Part shown: in pieces, positions 6,205-11,948 of the stretch
Position numbering within the stretch: the first letter of the stretch is position 1
Layout of the letters: each line of letters starts with the position of its first letter
Source: Nitrosopumilales archaeon UBA218
Lineage (GTDB): Archaea; Thermoproteota; Nitrososphaeria; Nitrososphaerales; Nitrosopumilaceae
Assembly (NCBI GenBank): GCA_002499525.1
Contig: DAMC01000085.1
Span: forward strand, 1 to 11,948
DNA: 11,948 nt
Reading direction: 5' to 3'
Notes under the pieces: model-generated
Told to the model about the DNA's origin: nothing
Databases searched by the model: none
What the model saw: only the letters and a program-made list of their open reading frames with translations
Program-made: the position numbers and the translations under genes

Positions 6205-7851
6205 ATGCAAAATAAAGCAATCATTACCAGTGCACTACCATATGCTAATGGCGAGATTCACCTGGGACATGTAGCATCAACTTATTTGCCTGCAGATGTT
6301 ACGACACGATTCTTAAAACAAAACGGGGTTGAGGCATACTATGTCTGTGCATCTGATGATTTTGGTACGCCAATTTTGATTGCAGCTGAAAAAGAAAAGA
6401 AAACACCGCAAGAATATGTTGCCCACTGGAACAAGCGTGATTATGAGGATTTTTCTGCATTTGATATTGGCTTTGATCTATTTTACCGTACTAGTTCTCC
6501 AGAAAACATCGAATTTGTTCGATATGTCTACAATAAGCTAAAGCAAAACGGACACATTTACGAATCCGAAATAATCCAGTTTTATTGCCCTAATGATAAA
6601 AAATTCCTGCCTGATAGATATGTAATAGGAACATGTCCATATTGCCAGGCCCCTGATCAATATTCCGATTTATGTGAAAAATGCGGTCGAGTTCCTGAAG
6701 AAATTGGCAGTCCCAAATGCGCAATTTGCGGAGCAACTCCTACAAAAGAAAAAACAACACATCATTTTTTCCGACTCAAAAATTTTGGTGACCCCTTATT
6801 CAAGTGGCTGGAAGAAAACCAAAACCTACAAAAAGATGTCAAAAAGTATGTCCAAAACTGGATTACCTCTGGTCTTGTTGACTGGGATATTACACGTGAT
6901 ATCTCTTGGGGGGTCCCAATTCCAGGTGATGAGTCCAAAGTATTCTATGGGTGGTTTGACAATCATTTAGCATACATTTCGTCTGCAGTAAAATTCCTAA
7001 ATGACAAGGGAATCAACGGAAAGGAATTTTGGAATTCTGCTGATATCTATCATTTTATTGGAAAAGATATCGTATATCACCACTATTTGTTTTTACCAGC
7101 CATGAGGCTGGGAATTGATTCTGAATACAAGCTACCCAACTACATTCCGACACGTGGACATCTGACACTACAATCAAAAAAAATCTCTAAGAGCCGCAAT
7201 TGGTATATTGGACTCAAAGAGTTTCTGGGATTTTATTCTGCTGACTATTTGAGATATTATCTAGTATCCATCAATCCATATTCACAGGATGATCTGAATT
7301 TTGATTGGGATGATTTTGCAACTAGAATCAATTCTGAATTGATCGGAAATCTTGGTAATCTGGTTAACCGTGCATTGGGATTTACAAAAAAGACATTTGA
7401 TGGACAGATTCCCGTACCTGACCAATACGATGAGAAAGACAGAGAAGTCGAATCTAAAATTAAAAATCTTGCAACAGAACTATCTGATTTAATTCAAAAA
7501 AACCATCTAGATAGGGCACTCAAAAAAATCATGGAGTTTTCTGCAAACTTTAACCAGTATTTCCAGCACAAAGAGCCTTGGAAAAAAGGACCGGGTACAA
7601 GCACCTGTCTGTTCTTAACAGCAAATGCAGTTTATTCTATTGCAATAGCCTTGCAACCATTTTTGCCAAAATCCTCGCAAAAAATTTGGGAACAGCTTGG
7701 CATGAACGGCAAAGTCTCGGACAAACATTGGAATTCAATTTCTGGCCTAGAACTAAAATCAGGACACGTGCTTGGCGAGATTATCCCAATATTTGCCAGA
7801 ATAGAAGATGCAGACATCAAAAAACGTAAAGAAAAATTTGAAACCAAATAA
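6205..7851 (+). CDS. metG: Methionyl-tRNA synthetase
   Basis: A class I synthetase of 548 aa charging initiator and elongator tRNA-Met. The HIGH-type motif is HLGH (19-22, in YANGEIHLGHVAS). The connective peptide carries zinc knuckle pairs C144/C147, C157/C160 and C172/C175, plus C128, the archaeal/E. coli-type layout. KMSKS appears as KISKS (326-330). The anticodon-binding helical domain (about 365-548) includes NSELIGNLGNLVNRAL. There is no C-terminal EMAP/Trbp-like tRNA-binding domain, so the protein is shorter than E. coli MetG. Departures from the common pattern are FDNHLAYIS where WFDAPIGYIS is usual, and SRNWYIGLKE after KISKS where an RGxxIW-type stretch is usual. ATG at 6205 is clear. 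The 3' end overlaps the next gene by 44 nt if that gene starts at 7808. Confidence 0.95.
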   Translation: MQNKAIITSALPYANGEIHLGHVASTYLPADVTTRFLKQNGVEAYYVCASDDFGTPILIAAEKEKKTPQEYVAHWNKRDYEDFSAFDIGFDLFYRTSSPENIEFVRYVYNKLKQNGHIYESEIIQFYCPNDKKFLPDRYVIGTCPYCQAPDQYSDLCEKCGRVPEEIGSPKCAICGATPTKEKTTHHFFRLKNFGDPLFKWLEENQNLQKDVKKYVQNWITSGLVDWDITRDISWGVPIPGDESKVFYGWFDNHLAYISSAVKFLNDKGINGKEFWNSADIYHFIGKDIVYHHYLFLPAMRLGIDSEYKLPNYIPTRGHLTLQSKKISKSRNWYIGLKEFLGFYSADYLRYYLVSINPYSQDDLNFDWDDFATRINSELIGNLGNLVNRALGFTKKTFDGQIPVPDQYDEKDREVESKIKNLATELSDLIQKNHLDRALKKIMEFSANFNQYFQHKEPWKKGPGTSTCLFLTANAVYSIAIALQPFLPKSSQKIWEQLGMNGKVSDKHWNSISGLELKSGHVLGEIIPIFARIEDADIKKRKEKFETK

Positions 7852-8587
7852 GAGAATCCCAAGAATTTCCACCCGTGGATATTATGATCTTGAGACTGGT
7901 AGAACTAAAAAAATCAAGAATTACGATTTGTATCCGGAAAAATTCTTTGATAGGTTGGGAGGAGTTTCAGAAATAACCATAGTGATTCACGGATTGCGCA
8001 ACAACAAGTCAGGTGCTCTAGCTAAATTTGAAATTGCAAAAAAACGACTGGTTAATCTTGGATACCTTCATCCCATAGTTGGATTTAGCTATGATTCCAA
8101 CACAAAGGGAGTTCAATACCGCTCTCAAGAAAAAAAGGCGACAAATGTTGGTGTTATGATTGCAAAAAAGAATGGAAAAAATCTGTCAGCATTTCTAATT
8201 TATGTGAAAAAAAGGTTCCCTCACCTAAAGATAAGATTGATTGGTCATTCACTTGGCTCGCAGGTAATATTGTCTGCTCTTGTAAATCTGAAAAACAAAA
8301 AGCTAGTTGAATCTGTACATATTTTTGGAGCATCAATTCCAGCTAATTCTGTATCGACAAAAAAATTTGGAACAATAATCCAAAAAACGGTCAATCAAAA
8401 ATTTGTCAATTATTATAGTAAAAATGACAGTGTTTTAAAAAATGGATTTGAGCAAAAACTGATTCCCATGCCTATTGGATTTTGTGGAAAAATAGGAAAA
8501 TCTGTTTCTATCTATGCCCAAAAACACGTTCATCCAGATAACCATAGATTTGTCAGCTATGCTAAAGTTCTGAATTCCTTTCCATGA
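7808..8587 (+). CDS. Alpha/beta-hydrolase fold protein
   Basis: A cytoplasmic serine hydrolase-like protein of up to 259 aa. The nucleophile elbow is GHSLG (146-150, Ser148) after strand KIRLI. The oxyanion-region HG is at 61-62 (TIVIHGLRNN). A plausible acid is D207 in YYSKNDS and the catalytic His H246 in HPDNHRFVSY. The spacing resembles compact DUF676/DUF726/DUF900-type esterase-lipase relatives, but substrate and physiological role are not evident. There is no signal peptide or membrane segment; the N-terminal 50 residues are very basic. The start is uncertain: ATG 7808 overlaps metG by 44 nt, TTG 7838 overlaps by 14 nt, and neither has a good SD. No TATA element of its own is evident, so it is probably translated from the metG transcript. 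Confidence 0.8.
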   Translation: MQTSKNVKKNLKPNKRIPRISTRGYYDLETGRTKKIKNYDLYPEKFFDRLGGVSEITIVIHGLRNNKSGALAKFEIAKKRLVNLGYLHPIVGFSYDSNTKGVQYRSQEKKATNVGVMIAKKNGKNLSAFLIYVKKRFPHLKIRLIGHSLGSQVILSALVNLKNKKLVESVHIFGASIPANSVSTKKFGTIIQKTVNQKFVNYYSKNDSVLKNGFEQKLIPMPIGFCGKIGKSVSIYAQKHVHPDNHRFVSYAKVLNSFP

Positions 8588-8593
8588 CGTCTG

Positions 8594-8600
8594 AATATAT
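8594..8600 (+). promoter_or_regulatory. TATA-like element for the EF-Tu-like gene
   Basis: AATATAT is centred about 28 nt upstream of the ATG at 8625, in the short gap after the hydrolase gene. It supports a separate leaderless transcript. Confidence 0.5.
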
Positions 8601-8624
8601 TGAAGTGATTTTCTGACTGTTGTG

Positions 8625-9545
8625 ATGACAAAGTCAGTAAATTTTGTAGTATTGGGAGATCAAAACGTTGCAGCATCACTTGGCAAAAAAGGAACTGCAA
8701 CCGACATGATAATGTACGACAAAAAAGAATCTGGGGTGATTCGTACCTATACAACACCTAGTGGATTTCCAGATAAGGTGCAGCCATTATTGCAGACAAT
8801 TAATCTTGCAGAATATGTGATTTTTCACATTGATAAATTGGACAAATTTGTCGGCGAACAAATCATAGCACTGGACATGTTGCAAAAAAAGAATGGATTG
8901 CTATCTCATACGTATGATGTCGATGAGAACACATTACACACGATGATAAAAAACACAGTTCTTGCCGACTATCCAAAAATATCTCTTGATAAAATAAAAG
9001 AAGAGTCTGATAAACTGGAGCAAATATCCAAAGATGGAACTGCGCGTGTGGTGATTGACCACTGCTTTGATGTCAAAGGTGTAGGTACCGTTATTTTAGG
9101 CAAGGTTGAACAAGGCAAAATAAAACAATATGATACATTGAAGCTACTTCCTGCAGGAATTGATGTTTTAATAAAATCAATACAGATGCATGATGATCCT
9201 GCAGAGGAGGCAGTCTCCCCCGGACGAGTAGGTCTTGCAGTAAAAGGTGTCACACCAGATCAAGTAGGACGTGGTGATTTGCTGTGTGCTCCAGGCTCTG
9301 AGATTGTCTCTACAGAAATCGAGCTGAGTTTTACTAAAAGTCCATTTTACAAAGGAGATATCGCACCAAACCAGATGTGTCTGATTAATGTCGGACTACA
9401 AATCAAGCCTGCCAAATTTGCCTCAATCAATCCATTAAAACTGATTTTGGAAAAGCCACTAGTTCACAACAAAGGAGATGTCTGTGTCATTCTAAAGCCA
9501 GAGTCAACTAGCATTAGGTTGCTAGGGAGTGGACCAATCAAATAA
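8625..9545 (+). CDS. EF-Tu/SelB-like protein with degenerate G domain (pseudo-GTPase)
   Basis: A 306-aa relative of EF-1alpha/EF-Tu/SelB. Residues 140-225 form a typical EF-Tu domain 2 beta barrel (FDVKGVGTVILGKVEQGKI, then KSIQMHDDP, SPGRVGLAVKGV, GRGDLL), followed by a domain-3-like barrel (about 228-303). The N-terminal ~135 residues sit where the G domain should be but lack every GTP-binding motif: the P-loop position reads VVLGDQNVAASLGKKG, there is no DxPG, and no NKxD. It therefore probably cannot bind GTP in the usual way. Such archaeal EF-1alpha-related proteins are known in databases, but I know of no assigned function. It may bind a ribosome, a tRNA or a true GTPase partner. ATG at 8625 is preferred over the adjacent GTG at 8622; both fit the TATA element. 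It is not a selenocysteine locus: no other Sec genes are visible. Confidence 0.85.
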   Translation: MTKSVNFVVLGDQNVAASLGKKGTATDMIMYDKKESGVIRTYTTPSGFPDKVQPLLQTINLAEYVIFHIDKLDKFVGEQIIALDMLQKKNGLLSHTYDVDENTLHTMIKNTVLADYPKISLDKIKEESDKLEQISKDGTARVVIDHCFDVKGVGTVILGKVEQGKIKQYDTLKLLPAGIDVLIKSIQMHDDPAEEAVSPGRVGLAVKGVTPDQVGRGDLLCAPGSEIVSTEIELSFTKSPFYKGDIAPNQMCLINVGLQIKPAKFASINPLKLILEKPLVHNKGDVCVILKPESTSIRLLGSGPIK

Positions 9546-9652
9546 ATTTATCAAATACAAATTCAATCCTCACATGTCTTGAATTAATTCAGATAATCCC
9601 AAATCAAACCCTAACAAAAATGAATTAAACCAAAGACTCTCTAAAAAATAAC

Positions 9653-9661
9653 AAAAATAAG
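9653..9661 (+). promoter_or_regulatory. TATA-like element for the zinc-ribbon mini-gene
   Basis: AAAAATAAG is centred about 26-27 nt upstream of the GTG at 9684. The surrounding 9546-9680 stretch is A-rich and otherwise empty, apart from a 12-bp palindrome (TGAATTAATTCA, 9580-9591). Confidence 0.4.
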
Positions 9662-9683
9662 GCAAAACAATATCTACAGAGTT

Positions 9684-9806
9684 GTGACTGGAATTCGTGC
9701 ATGTCCAATTTGTCCGGCCTGTGGCTCTAAGCGATTTGAGCGATTACCAGACAAGGATGTAGTCAAAGTAAAATGTCGTTCCTGCAACAAAGTAATTTCA
9801 ATTTGA
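9684..9806 (+). CDS. 40-aa zinc-ribbon protein
   Basis: A very small gene between the EF-Tu-like gene and ilvC, starting at GTG and ending at TGA. The product has C7-x2-C10-x2-C13 near the N-terminus (ACPICPACGSKRFERL) and C31-x2-C34 (KCRSCNKVISI), with a short basic linker. This is the spacing of a minimal zinc ribbon: one knuckle CPxCG, a two-strand turn and a second knuckle. The third N-terminal cysteine is an extra. Such ribbons occur in archaeal RNA polymerase, ribosomal and tRNA-modification proteins, but I cannot assign it to one. Support for a real gene is the motif, a start with a TATA-like element 26 nt upstream, and no competing frame. It could be a regulator or a subunit of a larger nucleic-acid complex; that is inference. 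Confidence 0.7.
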   Translation: MTGIRACPICPACGSKRFERLPDKDVVKVKCRSCNKVISI

Positions 9807-9975
9807 TGCTGATTGGGGCTGTATCGAAAACTTAAACATAGATAGTAATTGTGGTCAGAACCGAATTATTGACCTACCAAAATCACCATGTGTTTTGAAC
9901 AAATTCAATTTTATCTCATGTTGCTAAGAACTGAATTCAATCTAACACACAAATCCGAGGTTTAGTTTTTGATGG

Positions 9976-9984
9976 TTTTTATTG
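9976..9984 (+). promoter_or_regulatory. TATA-like element for ilvC
   Basis: TTTTTATTG is centred about 26 nt before the ATG at 10006. It overlaps the alternative in-frame TTG at 9982, which therefore would not be on the mRNA. Confidence 0.5.
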
Positions 9985-10005
9985 TCTATATTTTGGAATT
10001 ATACT

Positions 10006-11004
10006 ATGGCAAAGACCTGGAAAGATACTGATATCAGCCTAGATCCAATAAAAAATCAAACTATTGCCGTTATTGGATATGGTATCCAGGGAGATGCACA
10101 GGCAAACAATCTCAAAGATTCCGGACTCCAAGTTATTGTAGGACTAAAAGAGGGCAGCCCTACTTGGAACAAGGCAAAATCTGACGGTCATACTGTGATG
10201 TCAGTTGCCGAGGCCACAAAAAAGGGAGACATTGTTCACATTCTAATTCCTGACATGATTCAATCCAAAGTGTATTCTGAAGATATAGGTCCTAATCTGT
10301 CAGCGGGAAAGGCATTATCATTTTCACACGCAGCGGCAATCCAATGTAACTGGATTAAAGCACCAGACAACGTAGATGTTATCATGGTTGCACCAAAGGG
10401 ACCTGGCTCCAAAGTGCGCGAAACATATCAAGATGGATTTGGTACGCCAGCCATTGTTGCAGTATACCAAGACAAAACTGGTAAAGCGTGGGATAGGGTC
10501 TTGGGAATTGGAAAGGGAATCGGCTCTGCAAGAGCGGGATTGATTCAAACAACATTCAAAGAAGAAGTTGAAACTGATTGGTTTGGAGAGCAGGCTGATC
10601 TGTGTGGTGGCTGCGCATCAATGGTCACAAACGCGTTTGAAACACTAGTTGAAGCTGGATATCAGCCAGAAATTGCATACTTTGAGGTATTACACGAGCT
10701 GAAATTAATTGTGGATATGATTCAACGATATGGTATCAATGGAATGTGGCGCCGAGTTTCAGAGACTGCAAGATATGGCGGTCTAACACGAGGTCCAATG
10801 GTCATGGATAAAGAAAACAAAGCAAAGATGAAAAAAGTTCTGAACATGATTCAGGACGGCACATTCAATGATGAATGGATTTCAGAATACAAGAAAAACG
10901 GCAAGAATTCATTTGATAGATACATGAAGCAACTCGAATCACACCAAATCGAGCAAGTGGGCCGTCAAATGCGAAAAATGATGTGGCCTGATTCTAAAGA
11001 ATAG
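10006..11004 (+). CDS. ilvC: Ketol-acid reductoisomerase (class I)
   Basis: Converts acetolactate and acetohydroxybutyrate to dihydroxy-acids in valine, leucine and isoleucine synthesis, using NAD(P)H and two Mg2+. 332 aa, the usual class I length. The Rossmann domain has GYGIQG (24-29), with the cofactor-specificity loop GLKEGSPTWNKA (46-57) and the catalytic-region His in FSHAAAI (H108). The knotted C-terminal domain carries the metal ligands D191 and E195 (ETDWFGEQADLCGG), E227 and E231 (YFEVLHELKLIVDMI) and S252 (SETARYGG). The start is ATG 10006 (MAKTWKDTDI); the TTG at 9982 lies inside the promoter and is rejected. No ilvB, ilvN or leuA lies nearby, so the pathway is dispersed. It converges on the mutase-subunit gene with a 1-nt gap. 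Confidence 0.96.
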   Translation: MAKTWKDTDISLDPIKNQTIAVIGYGIQGDAQANNLKDSGLQVIVGLKEGSPTWNKAKSDGHTVMSVAEATKKGDIVHILIPDMIQSKVYSEDIGPNLSAGKALSFSHAAAIQCNWIKAPDNVDVIMVAPKGPGSKVRETYQDGFGTPAIVAVYQDKTGKAWDRVLGIGKGIGSARAGLIQTTFKEEVETDWFGEQADLCGGCASMVTNAFETLVEAGYQPEIAYFEVLHELKLIVDMIQRYGINGMWRRVSETARYGGLTRGPMVMDKENKAKMKKVLNMIQDGTFNDEWISEYKKNGKNSFDRYMKQLESHQIEQVGRQMRKMMWPDSKE

Positions 11005-11005
11005 A

Positions 11006-11428
11006 CTAAATTTTTCTTAGTTTTGCAACGCCTGAATTAATGTGTTCTATAATTGATGGTAAAGGTGAACCTGGTCCGAAAACCTTGGAAACTCCTGACT
11101 TCTCTAAACTAGGTTTGTCCTCTTCAGGTATGACTCCTCCGCCTACGACTAGAACATCTTTGAGTCCTTTCTTTTGTAATTCTTTTACAACTCTGGGAAA
11201 CAGCGTACCGTGGGCTCCATTGAGCAAGCTTAGTGCCACAGCGTCAACATCCTCATCTTCAGCAATCTGTGCTACGCGCTCTGGAGTAGCAAATAACCCA
11301 GAATAAATGACTTCCATACCCGCATCTCTGAAAGCCCTACACAGAACCAGCGCACCTCTATCATGACCATCAAGGCCAAGCTTTGCAACTAGAATTTTTA
11401 TTCGACGAGATGCGAGTTTTTGTTTCAT
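11006..11428 (-). CDS. Methylmalonyl-CoA mutase, small (B12-binding) subunit
   Basis: A free-standing cobalamin-binding domain of 140 aa. The B12 signature DxHxxG is D20-G-H22-D-R-G25 in LGLDGHDRGA, followed by SLL (67-69) and GGG (96-98, VVGGGVIP). These are the three markers of the base-off/His-on B12 fold, with H22 the cobalt ligand. Length and sequence fit the C-terminal part of methylmalonyl-CoA mutase, encoded separately from the catalytic large subunit as in many archaea. The enzyme interconverts methylmalonyl-CoA and succinyl-CoA; in thaumarchaea this is a step of the 3-hydroxypropionate/4-hydroxybutyrate CO2-fixation cycle. The large subunit is not in this window. ATG at 11428 has a TATA-like element about 28 nt upstream. 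A small subunit of another B12 mutase is a less likely alternative. Confidence 0.92.
   Translation of the reverse strand: MKQKLASRRIKILVAKLGLDGHDRGALVLCRAFRDAGMEVIYSGLFATPERVAQIAEDEDVDAVALSLLNGAHGTLFPRVVKELQKKGLKDVLVVGGGVIPEEDKPSLEKSGVSKVFGPGSPLPSIIEHINSGVAKLRKI
11011..11018 (+). terminator. Probable oligo-T terminator of ilvC, inside the convergent gene
   Basis: TTTTTCTT begins 7 nt after the ilvC stop. It lies in the last codons of the opposing mutase-subunit gene, where it encodes Arg-Lys residues. With a 1-nt intergenic gap there is no other room for a terminator. Confidence 0.4.
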
Positions 11429-11451
11429 CTACCGTATTATCTATAATCTAG

Positions 11452-11460
11452 TATTTTAAA
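11452..11460 (-). promoter_or_regulatory. TATA-like element for the mutase subunit gene
   Basis: TTTAAAATA on the minus strand is centred about 28 nt upstream of the ATG at 11428, consistent with a leaderless or nearly leaderless transcript. Confidence 0.5.
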
Positions 11461-11718
11461 AATTGTGCTCTGAGTAGATATTTTCAAATTCTTAACTCGG
11501 GTAAACGTATTCCAAGTCGGGCTTTAATACTTCATGAATAGCGGTTGGAGGGTAATGAAAAATAACATTAATGGTGTATTGGGAGTGGACTAAAAAATCT
11601 GGAAGAAATGAATTGAACTACAATCTTCAAAATGGAACATCCAAGTATTCCTAACTTTGAAAATTAACTTTAATTCCTTAAACGATCAGTAAAACAATCT
11701 GGCAGGAACTCTATATGT
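11461..11718 (+). other. Intergenic stretch without a convincing gene
   Basis: Between the divergent mutase-subunit and aminopeptidase genes (11429-11748, 320 bp) no frame carries a recognisable protein, and no tRNA-like cloverleaf is seen. The only suggestive element is a purine-rich GGAGGG at 11547-11552, three to four bases before an ATG at 11555 that opens a 12-codon frame ending at 11593 (MKNNINGVLGVD). This could be a tiny peptide, part of an untranslated RNA, or chance. The rest is A/T-rich sequence of no evident structure. Confidence 0.5.
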
Positions 11719-11728
11719 AAATATAATG
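11719..11728 (+). promoter_or_regulatory. TATA-like element for the aminopeptidase gene
   Basis: AAATATAATG is centred about 26 nt before the TTG at 11749. It supports that TTG as the start of a leaderless transcript. Confidence 0.55.
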
Positions 11729-11748
11729 AGATATCTGGCTAGACATCA

Positions 11749-11948
11749 TTGTATCCAACTGACATAAATTATGATCTTAGTTTTGAGCCAGACTTGGAAA
11801 CTTTTACTTTTGTTGGTAAAGAAATAATCCGCGCTGTAATTACCAAACCCACCAACACTATCACCATCCATGCAGCAGAGCTCAAAATAAAAAAATGTCA
11901 AGTTGAATCAAGAAACAAAAGTATTACTACAAAATTTACTCTGGACTC
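11749..11948 (+). CDS. M1-family (gluzincin) aminopeptidase, N-terminal part (runs off the right edge)
   Basis: The frame is open from a stop at 11740-11742 to the window end. From the TTG at 11749 the 66 visible residues begin YPTDINYDLSFEPDLETF, then TFVGKEIIRAVITKPTNTIT and IHAAELKI. This is the typical start of the N-terminal beta-saddle domain of M1 aminopeptidases such as the archaeal tricorn-interacting factor/APN group: P-x-x-Y-x-L-x-x-x-P-D-L with F-x-G-x-x-I and an I-x-x-H-A-x-x-L element. The catalytic GAMEN and HExxH motifs lie beyond the window, so activity cannot be judged. No ATG fits; the TTG is supported by a TATA element 26 nt upstream and by the conserved domain starting right after it. 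The protein is probably a cytoplasmic peptidase finishing proteasome or tricorn peptides. Confidence 0.8.
   Translation, partial: MYPTDINYDLSFEPDLETFTFVGKEIIRAVITKPTNTITIHAAELKIKKCQVESRNKSITTKFTLD

Noticed and set aside
9580..9591. Perfect 12-bp palindrome TGAATTAATTCA
   Set aside because: It is A/T-rich, single-copy as far as I can see, and not placed relative to a promoter like an operator; probably chance.
9853..9874. Inverted repeat GGTCA ... TGACC with a 12-nt loop
   Set aside because: A 5-bp stem in A/T-rich sequence is close to chance and has no T-tract or tRNA-like context.
9557..9909. 11-bp direct repeat ACAAATTCAAT at 9557-9567 and 9899-9909
   Set aside because: Short, A/T-rich and only two copies, one on each side of the zinc-ribbon gene; not enough to call a mobile or regulatory repeat.
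9888..9965. A 25-codon frame upstream of ilvC, considered as a leader peptide for attenuation
   Set aside because: It ends before the ilvC TATA element, so it would not be on the ilvC mRNA, and it has no run of Val, Leu or Ile codons.
9982..10005. TTG-initiated longer N-terminus of ilvC
   Set aside because: The extra eight codons run through the TATA element and the likely transcript start; MAKTWKDTD is the natural KARI N-terminus.
11726..11767. ATG opening a 13-codon frame just before the aminopeptidase, considered as a frameshifted N-terminus
   Set aside because: Its translation (MRYLARHHCIQLT) does not resemble an M1 N-terminus, and the conserved domain begins directly after the TTG in the other frame, so no frameshift is needed.

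Overview
The window is a compact, low-GC, housekeeping stretch from an archaeon, most likely an ammonia-oxidising thaumarchaeon of the Nitrosopumilus/Nitrosarchaeum kind. This comes from gene content and gene style, not from a database search. The supporting traits are an archaeal MetRS with paired zinc knuckles, an archaeal Obg/YchF-type GTPase with a TGS domain, and a separate B12-binding small subunit of methylmalonyl-CoA mutase (as in the thaumarchaeal 3-hydroxypropionate/4-hydroxybutyrate cycle). There is also an EF-Tu-like protein with no GTP-binding motifs, and archaeal TATA elements about 26 nt upstream of most first genes. No rRNA, tRNA, CRISPR array, transposase or phage gene is visible.

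Layout, left to right. 1-189 (-) is the N-terminal end of a secreted protein with a clear signal peptide. It is divergent from a two-gene unit (+): a CoA-binding Rossmann protein (314-724) and an unrecognised 121-aa protein (724-1089). Then comes a TGS-domain GTPase (1123-2346, +), which meets cysS (2343-3731, -) tail to tail with overlapping stop codons. cysS is the distal gene of a nadE-cysS operon (nadE 3741-4514, -), preceded by a small Rieske ferredoxin (4549-4851, -). The Rieske gene is divergent, across only 65 bp, from S-adenosylhomocysteine hydrolase (4917-6167, +). metG (6205-7851) and an overlapping alpha/beta-hydrolase (7808-8587) follow. Next are the GTPase-dead EF-Tu-like protein (8625-9545), a 40-aa zinc-ribbon protein (9684-9806) and ilvC (10006-11004). 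ilvC converges, 1 bp apart, on the B12-binding mutase subunit (11006-11428, -). After a 320-bp stretch with no convincing gene, the window ends in the N-terminus of an M1-family aminopeptidase (11749 onward, +).

Functionally the region is core metabolism and translation: two aminoacyl-tRNA synthetases (Cys, Met), methyl-cycle turnover (SAH hydrolase beside MetRS), NAD synthesis (NadE; SAH hydrolase carries bound NAD), branched-chain amino acid synthesis (IlvC) and propionyl/methylmalonyl-CoA metabolism. I do not see a multi-gene defence or mobile system.

The most interesting points are: a uniform leaderless-promoter architecture that decides several start codons; the EF-Tu-like pseudo-GTPase; a leaderless 40-aa zinc-ribbon gene; two convergent gene pairs whose probable oligo-T terminators lie inside the opposing coding sequence; a divergent MetRS active-site region; and an unrecognised conserved-looking protein coupled to a CoA-binding protein.
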